The notes under the pieces were generated by a model. That model was given only the letters and a program-made list of their open reading frames with translations. It was not told the origin of the DNA and searched no databases. DNA of 64,000 nt from CAIWHR01 sp963741355 (GTDB lineage Bacteria; Pseudomonadota; Gammaproteobacteria; Burkholderiales; Casimicrobiaceae). The stretch's first letter is position 1; each line of letters begins with the position of its first letter. Shown one piece after another: positions 39,244 to 48,463 of the stretch. The DNA lies in assembly GCA_963741355.1 (NCBI GenBank), contig CAVUIG010000016.1:32565-96564 (forward strand), in the 5' to 3' direction. The translations under genes were made by a program, and so were the position numbers.

Positions 39244-40890
39244 ATGAGTTATCAGGTTCTCGCCCGGAAGTGGCGGCCCAGGACATTCGCCGAGCTCGTC
39301 GGGCAGGAGCACGTCGTCACGGCGCTCACCAACGCGCTGTCGAGCCAGCGGCTGCACCACGCCTACCTGCTCACCGGAACGCGCGGCGTGGGCAAGACGA
39401 CGATCGCGCGGCTGCTCGCGAAGAGCCTCAATTGCATCACCAACGGCGTGACCGCTACGCCGTGCGGCACCTGCGCCGCCTGCGTCGACATCGACGCCGG
39501 GCGCTTCGTCGACCTGCTGGAGCTCGACGCGGCGTCGAACACCGGCGTCGACAACATGCGCGAGATCCTCGACAACGCGCGTTACGCGCCGACCGTCGGC
39601 CGCTACAAGGTCTATCTCATCGACGAAGTGCACATGCTGTCGAAGTCGGCGTTCAACTCGATGCTGAAGACGCTCGAGGAGCCGCCCGAGCACGTCAAGT
39701 TCGTGCTGGCGACGACGGACCCGCAGAAGATCCCGGTGACGGTGCTCTCGCGCTGCCTGCAGTTCAACCTGAAGCAGCTGCCGCAGGCGCAGATCGCCGG
39801 GCGCCTCGAATTCATCCTCGCGGAGGAGAAGATCGCCGCCGACCGCGACGCGGTCGCGCTGATCGCGCGCGCGGCGTCGGGATCGATGCGGGACGCATTG
39901 TCGCTGCTCGACCAGGCGATTGCCCACGGCAACGGCGAAGTTCGCGAAGCAGCGGTACGGTCGATGCTTGGCGCCGTCGACAAGGATTACGTCTATCGCA
40001 TCGTCGCCGCGGTCGCCGCCGGCGACGGCAAAGCGCTGCTGCGCGAGATCGACGCCATGACCGAGCGCAGCATCGACTTCGAGGCGGCGCTGGGCGAGCT
40101 CGCGTCGCTGTATCACCGCATCGCCGTGGCGCAGACGGTGCCGGCGGCGGCGAGCGCATTCGACGACGCCGAGCGCATCGCAGCGCTCGCGGCCGGCACC
40201 TCGCCCGAATCGGTGCAGCTCGCCTACCAGATTTGCGTGCAGGGCGCGGCCGACCTGGCGCTCGCCCCGGACGAGGCCACCGGTTTCTCGATGGCGCTGC
40301 TGCGGCTGCTCGCGTTCCAGCCCGGCGGTGCGGCAGGGGGTGTGGAAGGGGATCGGCCGATCGCCGCGCCAAAGACTGCGCCGCCGGTTGCGAAACGGGC
40401 GGGCGGATTGGCGTCGCCACCCGCCGCTGAAGCGCCGAGGGCGGCGCCGCCGGCATCGCCGAGCGAAGCGGCGGGCGCCGCGCCGGCGCCGCGCGTCGCC
40501 TTGCCCGAGGACGTCGCCGACTGGCCGTCATTCGTTCGCGGCCTCACCCTGCCGCCGATGGCGGCGCAACTTGCGGCGCAGGCGGAGCTCAAATCGATCG
40601 CGGGACACGTCCTGACGCTTTCCTTGCCGGTGACGCACAAGCACCTCGCCGACAAGGCGTATTCCGACAAGCTCAAGGCCGCGCTCGAGCAGGCAACCGG
40701 ACGCAAGCTGCTGCTGGCATTCGAAGTGGGCGCCGCCACGGACAGCTCGCTCGCCGCGCAGGAGCGCCGTGCGCGCGCCGAGGAAAAGGCGAAGGCGGAG
40801 GCCGCCTTCCGCGACGAGCCCTTCGTTCGCGACGTGCTGGAGCGCTTCGACGCGACGATCCGGCCGGATTCGGTCAAGCCCGCCTCGTGA
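39244..40890 (+). CDS. dnaX: DNA polymerase III subunit gamma/tau
   Basis: 548 residues. Clamp-loader ATPase. Walker A GTRGVGKTT (45-53), zinc Cys64/74/77/80, DEVHML (127-132), SRC motif (LSRCLQFNL), then an Ala/Pro-rich linker (about 350-420) and the tau C-terminal domain (DWPSFVRGLTLPPMAAQL). MSYQVLARKWRPRTFAELVG is the family start, fixing ATG 39244. I did not see a classic A-AAA-AAG slip site. ybaB follows after 52 bases. Confidence 0.95.
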   Translation: MSYQVLARKWRPRTFAELVGQEHVVTALTNALSSQRLHHAYLLTGTRGVGKTTIARLLAKSLNCITNGVTATPCGTCAACVDIDAGRFVDLLELDAASNTGVDNMREILDNARYAPTVGRYKVYLIDEVHMLSKSAFNSMLKTLEEPPEHVKFVLATTDPQKIPVTVLSRCLQFNLKQLPQAQIAGRLEFILAEEKIAADRDAVALIARAASGSMRDALSLLDQAIAHGNGEVREAAVRSMLGAVDKDYVYRIVAAVAAGDGKALLREIDAMTERSIDFEAALGELASLYHRIAVAQTVPAAASAFDDAERIAALAAGTSPESVQLAYQICVQGAADLALAPDEATGFSMALLRLLAFQPGGAAGGVEGDRPIAAPKTAPPVAKRAGGLASPPAAEAPRAAPPASPSEAAGAAPAPRVALPEDVADWPSFVRGLTLPPMAAQLAAQAELKSIAGHVLTLSLPVTHKHLADKAYSDKLKAALEQATGRKLLLAFEVGAATDSSLAAQERRARAEEKAKAEAAFRDEPFVRDVLERFDATIRPDSVKPAS

Positions 40891-40942
40891 ACGCATTGCC
40901 GCCGCCGATCCCGCGCGGCGTCGAAACAGGAGTGCATTGGTC

Positions 40943-41269
40943 ATGATGAAGAACCAGCTGGCCGGCCTGATGAAGCAGGCGCAGGAGATGCAGGACAACC
41001 TCAAGAAGGCGCAGGACGAGCTCGCGCAAACGGAGGTCGAGGGCCAGTCCGGGGCGGGGCTCGTCAAGGTCGTGATGACCTGCCGCCACGACGTGAAGCG
41101 CGTGTCGATCGACCCGTCGCTCTCCGGAGAGGACCGCGACATGCTCGAGGATCTCGTCGCCGCGGCGATCAACGATGCGGTCCGCCGGGTCGAGCAAACC
41201 ACGCAGGAGAAGATGGCCGGGCTGACGCAGGGCCTGCCGATGCCGCCGGGATTCAAGCTGCCGTTCTAG
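40943..41269 (+). CDS. ybaB: Nucleoid-associated protein YbaB/EbfC
   Basis: 108 residues, full length. Small dimeric DNA-binding tweezer protein that coats the nucleoid. MMKNQLAGLMKQAQEMQDNL, MTCRHDVKRVSIDPSL and TQEKMAGLTQGLPMPPGFKL are family signatures. It lies between dnaX and recR, the conserved order. Confidence 0.94.
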   Translation: MMKNQLAGLMKQAQEMQDNLKKAQDELAQTEVEGQSGAGLVKVVMTCRHDVKRVSIDPSLSGEDRDMLEDLVAAAINDAVRRVEQTTQEKMAGLTQGLPMPPGFKLPF

Positions 41270-41292
41270 GCACGGCCGAGGCCGTCAGACCG

Positions 41293-41913
41293 ATGGATTC
41301 CGCTTCCCCCGTCACGCCGTCGACCGGGCTCGACGACCTCGCGCGCGCGCTGCGCTGCCTCCCCGGCGTCGGTCCGAAGGCGGCGCAGCGCATCGCGCTG
41401 CACCTGCTGCAGCACGATCGCGAGGGCGCGGTGCGGCTCGCGCAGGCGCTGGAGCACGCCGCGCAGACGGTGCGGCACTGCGAGCGCTGCAACACCTTCA
41501 CCGAGGACGAGGTGTGCGCGCTTTGCCGCTCGGCCAAGCGCGACGCGTCGCTGCTGTGCGTCGTCGAGACGCCGGCCGACCTCATCATGGTCGAGGCGAC
41601 GCAGGCGTACTCCGGACTCTATTTCGTGCTGATGGGCCGGCTGTCGCCGCTCGACGGGATCGGCCCGAAGGAAATCGGGCTCCCGCGCCTCATCGCCCGC
41701 GCCACCGACGGCATCGTGAAGGAAGTCGTGCTCGCGACCAACTTCACCAACGAGGGTGAGGCGACCGCGCATTACATCGGCGAGCTCCTCGCCGCCCGCG
41801 GCCTCGCCGTGAGCCGGCTCGCGCGCGGCGTGCCCGTGGGGGGCGAGCTCGAGTACGTCGACAGCGGAACGCTGGCGCAGGCGCTGCGCGAGCGGCGGGC
41901 GCTGGGCGCCTGA
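41293..41913 (+). CDS. recR: Recombination mediator RecR
   Basis: 206 residues. Works with RecO (and RecF) to load RecA on SSB-coated DNA. Helix-hairpin-helix CLPGVGPKAAQRIALHLL (22-39), zinc finger Cys63/66/75/78 (CERCNTFTEDEVCALC), and the Toprim segment VVETPADLIMVEATQAYSGL. Intact. Starts 23 bases after ybaB. Confidence 0.95.
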   Translation: MDSASPVTPSTGLDDLARALRCLPGVGPKAAQRIALHLLQHDREGAVRLAQALEHAAQTVRHCERCNTFTEDEVCALCRSAKRDASLLCVVETPADLIMVEATQAYSGLYFVLMGRLSPLDGIGPKEIGLPRLIARATDGIVKEVVLATNFTNEGEATAHYIGELLAARGLAVSRLARGVPVGGELEYVDSGTLAQALRERRALGA

Positions 41914-41929
41914 CGCCGGCGCGCGGACG

Positions 41930-41970
41930 GCTGTCGACGACAGCTCTCAGATGCGCCCGAACGAGGGCGC
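41930..41970 (+). terminator. Two hairpins after recR
   Basis: GCTGTC-GAC-GACAGC (41930-41944) and GCGCCC-GAACGA-GGGCGC (41953-41970) lie just after the recR stop. No T-run follows, so a factor-dependent or pausing role is more likely than a true intrinsic terminator. Confidence 0.4.
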
Positions 41971-42135
41971 CCGCGCGAGGGCGTGGACGACTCGCCGCGA
42001 CGCGGGTATAAACTCGACCGCAAAGGGGGCGGTGCCGGTTTTGCGACTCGCGCCGACCCTCCGGCAGCACAATCGGGGTTCATTGACACATCATCCCCGG
42101 CACGGCGCAACGACGCCATTTCACTAGGAGGAATC

Positions 42136-43296
42136 ATGACCCGCAAACGCCTGCGCTTCGGCGAAAGCCGAATCCCGTCGCCCGCACGCTCGCGCCGCAA
42201 GTTCCTGAAGGCCGCCACCGGCGCCGCCGCGGCAGGCGCCACCCTCGGCTTCCCGATGATCGCGAAGTCCCAGGCGCCGATCGTCTGGCGATTCCAGAGC
42301 ACGTGGCCGGCAAAGGACATCTTTCACGAATACGCGCAGGACTACGCGCGGCGCGTCAACGAGATGGCCAGCGGCAAGCTGCGGCTCGACGTGCTGCCCG
42401 CCGGTGCGGTGGTCGGCGCCTTCGGCATGCAGGACGCGGTCAGCAGCGGGCGTGCTCGACGGCGGCCACGGCGTCTGCGCCTACTGGTACGGCAAGAACA
42501 AGGCGTTTTCGCTGTTCGGCACGGCGCCGTCGTTCGGGTGGAGCGCCAACGATCTGCTCGGCTGGTTCTACTACGGCGACGGCGAGAAGATCTACAACGA
42601 GCTCATCAACGACATCCTCAAGGTCAACGTCGTCGGCTGGCTCACCGGGCCGATGCCGACGCAGCCGCTCGGCTGGTTCAAGAAGCCGATCACCGACGCC
42701 GCGCAGATGCAGAAGCTCAAGTACCGCACCGTCGGGCTGGCGGCCGACCTGATGAACGAGATGGGCGCGGCGGTCACGATCATCGGCGGCCCGGATATCG
42801 TTCCGTCGATGGACCGGGGCGTGCTCGACGCGGCGGAGTTCAACAATCCGTCGTCCGACCTCGCGCTCGGGTTTCCCGACGTCTCGAAGGTCTACATGGT
42901 CCAGAGCTTCCACCAGGACATGGAATGCTTCGAGATCATCTTCAACAAGGCCAAGTACAACGCGCTGCCGAAGGAGCTGCAGGCGATCCTCAAGTACTCG
43001 GCCGAAGCCGCGTCGGCCGACATGTCGTGGAAGCTGGCAGAAGCGCTATCCGGAGGACCTCGCCAAGATCGAGAAGAGGGCGTCAAGGTCTACGAGACGC
43101 CCAAGTCGGTGCTCGACGCGCAGCTCGCGGCGTGGGACAAGGTGCTGGCGAGACTCTCGCAGGAGAACAAGTTCTTCGGCCGGGTAATCGAGTCGCAGAA
43201 GGCGTGGGCCAAGACGGTCGTCGGCTACAAGGCGCAATTCGAGTCGCCGCGCGAGCTCGCCGTCGAAGCACTTCCTCGGACTCGAAGAAGGCCTGA
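42136..43296 (+). CDS. TRAP transporter substrate-binding protein, several frameshifts
   Basis: Periplasmic DctP-family receptor of about 380 residues. A twin-arginine leader (RSRRKFLKAATGAAAAGATL) is followed by IVWRFQSTWPAKDIFHEYAQ, GVLDGGHGVCAYWYGKNKAF, GPMPTQPLGWFKKPITDAAQ, LKYRTVGLAADLMNEMG and ECFEIIFNKAKYNALPKELQ, close to the mannitol/chloroaromatic-type TRAP receptors. Breaks occur near 42450 and as a compensating pair at about 43035/43075 (true reading QKRYPEDLAKIEK); one more near 43280 gives the end KHFLDSKKA. The substrate is probably a carboxylate, not determinable here. Preceded by AGGAGGAATC. Confidence 0.88.
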   Translation: MTRKRLRFGESRIPSPARSRRKFLKAATGAAAAGATLGFPMIAKSQAPIVWRFQSTWPAKDIFHEYAQDYARRVNEMASGKLRLDVLPAGAVVGAFGMQDAVSSGRARRRPRRLRLLVRQEQGVFAVRHGAVVRVERQRSARLVLLRRRREDLQRAHQRHPQGQRRRLAHRADADAAARLVQEADHRRRADAEAQVPHRRAGGRPDERDGRGGHDHRRPGYRSVDGPGRARRGGVQQSVVRPRARVSRRLEGLHGPELPPGHGMLRDHLQQGQVQRAAEGAAGDPQVLGRSRVGRHVVEAGRSAIRRTSPRSRRGRQGLRDAQVGARRAARGVGQGAGETLAGEQVLRPGNRVAEGVGQDGRRLQGAIRVAARARRRSTSSDSKKA

Positions 43297-43311
43297 CGGT
43301 CGAACGTAGCG

Positions 43312-43382
43312 AACCTTCGTCCCGCGATGGGCGATCGCCTGACCGTGCGAGCGGTCGCCTTGTCCGGCGAAGGTTTGTTTTG
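43312..43382 (+). terminator. Intercistronic stem-loop with T-rich tail
   Basis: Outer arms AACCTTCG (43312-43319) and CGAAGGTT (43368-43375), inner arms GGCGATC (43330-43336) and GGTCGCC (43353-43359), then TTTGTTTT. It lies between the TRAP receptor and permease genes, where partial termination or transcript stabilisation would favour excess receptor, as known for many transport operons. Confidence 0.55.
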
Positions 43383-43462
43383 CGCTCGGCGCGCATGCGA
43401 CGCGCGCGTCGCGCCGCGGACGTGCCGCATCGCGTAGAGCGCATCTGACGCTGGAGAGGCGC

Positions 43463-44090
43463 ATGCAGCGCTACCTGTTGCTCGTCGATGACCTGAGCAC
43501 CTGGGTCGGCAAGACCTTCTCCTGGTGCATCCTCCTCCTCACCGCTGGTGACCTGCTACGACGTCGTGATGCGCTACGTGTTCAGCGCGCCGACCGGCTG
43601 GGCCTACGACACCGAGTACATCCTGTACGGCACGCTGTTCATGATGGCGGGCGCCTACGCGCGTGTCGCAGGACGCCCACGTCCGCGGCGATTTCATCTC
43701 GCGGATGCTGCCGTTCAAGGTGCGCGCCGCGCATCGAGCTGGCCTGCCTGTTCCTGTTCTTCTTCCCCGCGATGCTGGCGCTGCTGTATTCGGGCTGCGA
43801 CTTCTTTCACCTGTCGTGGCTGCATGAACGAGCACAGCGCTCGTCGAGTCCCGACCGGGCCGCCGATCTATCCGTTCAAGGCGGTCATTCCGCTCGCGGC
43901 GATCTTCATGCTGCTGCAGGGGACGGTCGAGATGATCCGCTGCGTCATCACGCTGCGGACCGGCAAGGTCGCCGCAGCGCCGGCGTGACGTCGAGGAGCT
44001 GGAGAAGGTGATTCTCGAAGAGGCGCAGGCGGGCAAGACCGCCGCCCAGATCCTGCAGCGACGTCGAGCATCACGGAGAAACGCAAATGA
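43463..44090 (+). CDS. TRAP transporter small permease (DctQ), several frameshifts
   Basis: About 205 residues. Reassembled from pieces: MQRYLLLVDDLSTWVGKTFS, TCYDVVMRYVFSAPTGWAYD, QDAHVRGDFISRMLPFKVR, ELACLFLFFFPAMLALLYSG and YPFKAVIPLAAIFMLLQGTV give four membrane segments typical of DctQ. Single extra bases near 43546, 43660, 43727 and 43824 and one near 43985 break the frame. The C-terminal tail EELEKVILEEAQAGKTAAQI ends at a TGA overlapping the DctM start. GGAGAG precedes ATG 43463. Confidence 0.8.
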
Positions 44091-45410
44091 CCGATCCCCA
44101 AGTCGGCGTCCTGATGCTCGTGCCTGTTCATCTTCACGATCTTTCTGGGCTTCCCGATCGCCTTCACGCTGATCGCGCTGGCCGTGTTCTTCGGCTACTA
44201 CGCGATGGGCGACAACGTCTTCCAGCTGCTCGTCCAGCGCGCGTTCGGCGTCATGTCGAACGACGTGCTGATCGCCGTGCCGCTGTTCCTGTTCATGGGA
44301 TACATGGTCGAGCGCTCGAATATCCTCGATCGGCTGTTCCACAGCCTGCAGGTGTCGGCCAAGCACGTGCCGGCCTCGCTTGCCGTCGCGACGCTCGCGA
44401 CCTGCGCGCTGTTCGCCACCGCCACCGGAATCGTCGGCGCCGTCGTCACGCTGATGGGGCTGCTCGCGTTTCCGGCGATGCTGAAGGCGGGCTACGACAT
44501 CAAGCTGTCGGCTGGCGTCGTGGCCGCGGGCGGCTGCCTCGGCATCCTGATTCCGCCCAGCATCATGCTGATCCTGTACGGCGCGATGGCCAGCGTGTCG
44601 GTGGTGCGCCTCTACGCCGGCGCCTTCCTGCCCGGCTTCCTGCTCGCCGGGCCTGTACATGGTCTACGTGATCGGGCGCGCGATGCTCAATCCGAAGCTC
44701 GCGCCGAAGCTGCCGAAAGAGCAGACCGACATGCCGATGCGCAAGGTCGTGATGCTGCTGGTCACGTCGTTTTTCCCGCTGGCGATTCCTGATCCTGTCG
44801 GTGCTGGGCGCGATCCTGTTCGGGCTGGCCACCCCCAACGAAGCGGCGGCGTTCGGCGCCTTCGGGTCGATCGTGCTCGCGATCGGCTACGGCCAGTTCA
44901 ATCTGCAGCGGTTGAAGGAGGCGGTGTTCCTCACCGCGCGCACCGCCGCGATGGTGTGCTGGCTGTTCGTCGGCTCGTGGTCGTTCTCGTCGGTGTTCTC
45001 GTATCTGGGCGGGCAGGCGGTCATCGAGAATTTCATCCTCGGCCTCAACATGACGCCCGGTGACGTTCATGCTGCTCGCCCAGTTCATCATCTTCCTGCT
45101 GGGCTGGCCGCTCGAGTGGACCGAGATCATCATCATCTTCGTGCCGATCTTCCTGCCGCTGCTGCACCACTTCAACATCGATCCGGTGTTTTTCGGCGTG
45201 ATGGTCGCGCTCAACATCCAGACCTCGTTCCTGACGCCGCCGATGGCGATGGCGTGCTATTACCTCAAGGGCGTGGCGCCGAAGCACGTGACGCTCAATC
45301 AGATCTTCGCCGGGGCGCTGCCGTTCCTGTTCATGGTGTTCGTGACGATGTTGCTGGTCTATGTCTTTCCGCAGATCGCGATGTGGCTGCCGGACTACAT
45401 CTATCGCTGA
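44087..45410 (+). CDS. TRAP transporter large permease (DctM), several frameshifts
   Basis: About 438 residues, twelve hydrophobic segments. Sodium-driven membrane part of the transporter. Pieces: FTIFLGFPIAFTLIALAVFF, VPLFLFMGYMVERSNILDRL, SLAVATLATCALFATATGIV, GGCLGILIPPSIMLILYG (the DctM signature), LFGLATPNEAAAFGAFG, FLLGWPLEWTEIIIIFVPIF and NIQTSFLTPPMAMACYYLKG. Extra bases near 44125, 44652, 44790 and 45060 break the frame. ATG 44087 overlaps the DctQ stop. Confidence 0.85.
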
Positions 45411-45566
45411 CGCATGGCGATGGCGACTCGGCGGCCTGACGGCTGGCGCGCCGGCCTGCCGGGGCGTCGCGCGGCCCGGCCGGACGTGCCGTTGCGCGCC
45501 GCGCTGGCGACGGGAGTAACCTGATCGACGGCCCGTCGCGGCGCGGAGCCGGCGCAAGGAGGCGCC

Positions 45567-46002
45567 ATGCTCGTCAGCGAAATCCTGCGCATCAAGGGAA
45601 GCACGCTCTTCACGACGCCGCCCGAAGCCCCGGTCGCTGGACGCCGTCAAGGTGATGGCGCAGCACGACATCGGGTCGCTGGTCGTGATGGACCACGGAA
45701 GGATGGCGGGGATCGTCACGTTTGCCGAGGTGCTGCGCGCGCTCGCCGACCGCGACGGCACGCTGGGACCGCTCAAGATCGGCGAGATCATCGAGCGCGA
45801 CCCGCTCACCGCGACGCGGGGCATGGACGTCAACGAGCTGCGCCGCACGATGCTCGAGCGGCACGCGCGCTACGTGCCGGTGCTCGACGGCACGACGCTG
45901 CAGGGCGTGGTGTCCTTCCACGACGTGGCCAAGGCGGTCCTCGAGGAGCAGAGCTTCGAGAACCGCATGCTGAAGAGCTACATCAGCGACGAGCGCGCCT
46001 GA
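45567..46002 (+). CDS. CBS-pair domain protein, one frameshift
   Basis: About 144 residues: two CBS domains forming one Bateman module. MLVSEILRIKGSTLFTTPPE, then (after an extra base near 45640) MAQHDIGSLVVMDHGRMAGI, VTFAEVLRALADRDG, IGEIIERDPLTATRGMDVNE, RYVPVLDGTTLQGVVSFHDV. Stand-alone CBS pairs sense adenosine nucleotides. GGAGGCGCC precedes ATG 45567. It follows the TRAP genes by 155 bases; a functional link is not shown. Confidence 0.87.
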
Positions 46003-46049
46003 AGGCGCGTGATCGCGACGTCGCCGGGCACCGGCCGCGTCACGCGGCC
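45994..46049. terminator. Two perfect hairpins over the stop codons of convergent genes
   Basis: CGCGCC-TGAA-GGCGCG (45994-46009) carries the CBS gene's TGA in its loop, and GGCCGCG-TCA-CGCGGCC (46033-46049) carries the methyltransferase stop in its loop. No T-runs. They may pause or end transcription from both sides. Confidence 0.5.
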
Positions 46050-46750
46050 TGCAGGATGAAAATCGCCGGCCGCTTCGCGTACCGCGCGAAATCGTGGCCG
46101 CGCCAGTCGCGCGCCGGCCGCGATTCCACCGATTCGCTCGCGAGCGTGAGATCGGCGGCGACGCAAAGCCGCGTATCCGGCCGCACCGTGTGCACCAGCG
46201 CTTCCATGAGCTGCGCGTTGCGGTAGGGCGTCTCGATGAACATCTGCGCGTATCCGGTCCGGGTGCGATTCCGCCTCCAGCCGGCGAATGGCCTCCGCGC
46301 GCGGCACGGACTTGACCGGAAGGTAGCCGTGGAACGCGAACCCCTGGCCGTTCATGCCGGAGGCCATCAACGCGAGCAGGATCGACGACGGCCCGACCAG
46401 CGGCACGACGACGATTCCCGACCGATGCGCGGCGGCGACGACGCCGGCGCCCGGGTCGGCGACGCCGGGGCATCCCGCGTCGGACAGGAGGCCGAGGTCG
46501 TGTCCCGCCCGGACCGGGGCGAGCAGCGCCTCGCAACGCTGCGGCGTGGGCTCCGCGCCGATCTCCTCGATCGCGATCGACTGCAGCGGCAGCGCAGGTG
46601 CCAGCGACTTCAGGAATTGCCGCGCGGGCTTCGCATTCTCGACGACGAAATGCGCGAGGCCGCGCGCCACCGCGAGGGTGCGCGCCGGCAGCACGTTCTC
46701 GGGGGGACGACGCCGAGCAGATTGGGAACGAGGAAGAGGCGGCCCGGCAT
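46040..46750 (-). CDS. SAM-dependent methyltransferase of the tetrapyrrole-methylase fold, two frameshifts
   Basis: About 236 residues. Related to RsmI but shorter and distinct: MPGRLFLVPNLLGVVPP, FVVENAKPARQFLKSLA, GHDLGLLSDAGCPGVADPGA, VVPLVGPSSILLALMASGMN, FHGYLPV, MFIETPYRNAQLMEALVHTV. The GCPGVADPG and GPSS motifs bind SAM. The RNA or other target is unknown. A base is missing from the C-run near 46707 and an extra base lies near 46262. Divides the CBS gene from maf; same strand as maf, 22 bases downstream. Confidence 0.85.
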
Positions 46751-46772
46751 CGGTTCGATTGCGATCGGCCGC

Positions 46773-47361
46773 TCAGGCGGCCGGCGGCACCGGGATTCCG
46801 GCGAGGCGAAGCAGCGCGCACAGGCGGATCAGCGGCAGGCCGATCAACGCCGTGGGGTCGTCGCTCGAGATCCGCTCGAACAACGCGATGCCGAGGCCCT
46901 CGGATTTCACCGAGCCCGCGCAATCGTAGGGGCGCTCGCGTTCGAGGTACGCCAGGATCTCGGCATCGGCAAGCTCGCGAAAGGTGCTGGCGACGTCGAT
47001 GCACTCGGTCCGGCACGCCCCGCTGGCGCTGTCGAGGAGCGCAAGCCCGGTGTGAAAGACGACCGTCTTGCCCGACAGCCGCCGCAGCTGGGCGAGCGCC
47101 GCCTCATGCCCGCCGGGTTTGCCGATCGCGTCGGCTCCGCATGCGGCGATCTGGTCCGACCCGATGATGAGCGCATTCGGATATGCGCGGCGCCGCGGCG
47201 CGCGCCTTGGCCTCGGCGAGCCGCACCGCGGACTTTGCCGGCGCCTCGCCCGGAAGCGGGGCCTCGTCGACGTCGGGGGCGAAGGTCTCGAACGGGAGGC
47301 CGAGGCGCGCCAGAAGCAGGGCGCGGTAGCGCGACGTCGAGGCGAGCACGAGCTGACGCAT
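46773..47361 (-). CDS. maf: Maf-family nucleotide pyrophosphatase, one frameshift
   Basis: About 195 residues. Hydrolyses modified NTPs (YceF type prefers m7GTP). MRQLVLASTSRYRALLLARL, ETFAPDVDEAPLPGE, ALIIGSDQIAACG, GKPGGHEAALAQLRRLSGKT, VFHTGLALLDSASG and GSVKSEGLGIALFERISSDD match Maf/HAM1. The frame breaks near 47187. ATG 47361 gives the canonical N-terminus. It is divergent from yceD, the usual neighbour. Confidence 0.93.
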
Positions 47362-47421
47362 TGGCGCGGCGGACGGCGCTCCGGTGGAAAGGGTTCTGGC
47401 TGTTGTTTTTGCTGGCATTTT

Positions 47422-47450
47422 TTGACACAGCCGGAAGTTCGCGCTATTAT
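47422..47450 (+). promoter_or_regulatory. Sigma-70 promoter for the yceD-rpmF-plsX-fab operon
   Basis: Perfect TTGACA (47422-47427), 17-base spacer, TATTAT (47445-47450). It lies about 95 bases upstream of yceD in the divergent gap with maf. The strongest promoter match in the window, fitting an operon that makes ribosomal protein L32 and lipid enzymes. Confidence 0.72.
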
Positions 47451-47545
47451 CCAATGTTTTCGCTGGCCGGCACAGCCTGCGGTCGGTCGCGCGATGTGTT
47501 TGCAAGCGAAGGGCGGGCGGATTGCCGATTCGAGGGGGCGTGGCG

Positions 47546-48097
47546 ATGGCCGGGCAGGAGGTTTCGACAGGTCGTCGCGCCGGTGCCTTCGACGCGTGGG
47601 ACCTCGCCGCGCGCGGCGAATCGATTGCGGGTTCGGTCGCCACCGGCGAGTTGCCGAAAATCGTCGACCGGATCGCGGAAGGCGAGCCGGAAACCGAGCT
47701 GGCCTGGCGGATCGCCGGCACGGCCGATGCGATGGGCCGACCGGCATTGGCGATCGCATTGGACGGCGAGTTGCCGCTCGAATGTCAGCGCTGCATGAGG
47801 ACATTCGCATGGCCGGTCCGGCAAGAGACGCTGGTGCTGCTCGCAAAGGACGAGCGCGAGCTCGTGCGGCTCGACGATAACGACCTGCACGAGGTCATTC
47901 TCGCCGCCGACGTGCTGGATCCGATGTCGCTCGTCGAGGACGAATTGCTGTTGACGTTGCCGTTCGCGCCGCACTGCGAACAGGCCGACTGCGTCGTGCG
48001 GACGGAGGGGCATGTGGACCTCGAGCCAGCCGGCAAGGCATCGCCCTTTGCCGCGCTGGGCGCGCTGAAAGGTGACCCGGCGAAGAAGCCGCGTTAG
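47546..48097 (+). CDS. yceD: YceD (DUF177) family protein
   Basis: About 183 residues. Conserved upstream partner of rpmF, linked in other bacteria and plants to 23S rRNA maturation. GELPLECQRCMRTFAWPVRQ with the CxxC, later PHCEQADC giving a second Cys pair, and the C-terminal SPFAALGALKGDPAKKPR are typical. ATG 47546 (MAGQEVS) is preferred over a TTG at 47522. Confidence 0.9.
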   Translation: MAGQEVSTGRRAGAFDAWDLAARGESIAGSVATGELPKIVDRIAEGEPETELAWRIAGTADAMGRPALAIALDGELPLECQRCMRTFAWPVRQETLVLLAKDERELVRLDDNDLHEVILAADVLDPMSLVEDELLLTLPFAPHCEQADCVVRTEGHVDLEPAGKASPFAALGALKGDPAKKPR

Positions 48098-48141
48098 GCA
48101 TCGCCGAACGGGATTGATCGATTTTTCATCAGGAGAAGCAC

Positions 48142-48324
48142 ATGGCTGTCCAGCAGAACAAGAAATCACCGTCGAAGCGCGGCATGCACCGCGCGCACGA
48201 CTTCCTCGGCAATCCGCCGCTCGCGGTCGAGCCCGTGACGGGAGAGGTGCACCTGCGCCATCACGTGAGCCCGAGCGGGTACTACCGCGGCCGCAAGGTC
48301 GTGAAGACCAAGGCCGACGAGTAG
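48142..48324 (+). CDS. rpmF: 50S ribosomal protein L32
   Basis: 60 residues: MAVQQNKKSPSKRGMHRAHD, then LRHHVSPSGYYRGRKVVKTK. Complete. This version lacks the zinc-binding Cys of some L32 proteins. AGGAG precedes the start. Position between yceD and plsX is the conserved bacterial order. Confidence 0.97.
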   Translation: MAVQQNKKSPSKRGMHRAHDFLGNPPLAVEPVTGEVHLRHHVSPSGYYRGRKVVKTKADE

Positions 48325-48463
48325 CGACCTCTTTGCCGCGCCGGTGTGCGCGGCACCGCATGCCACGGCCGCGGGCCGCGGCGTTGTAAACTTCGCCTTC
48401 GCCACGCGCATTCCGCGCGCGGCAGCTTTCTCCGCCCATGACGCGCGACCCGCCGACTCCGCC

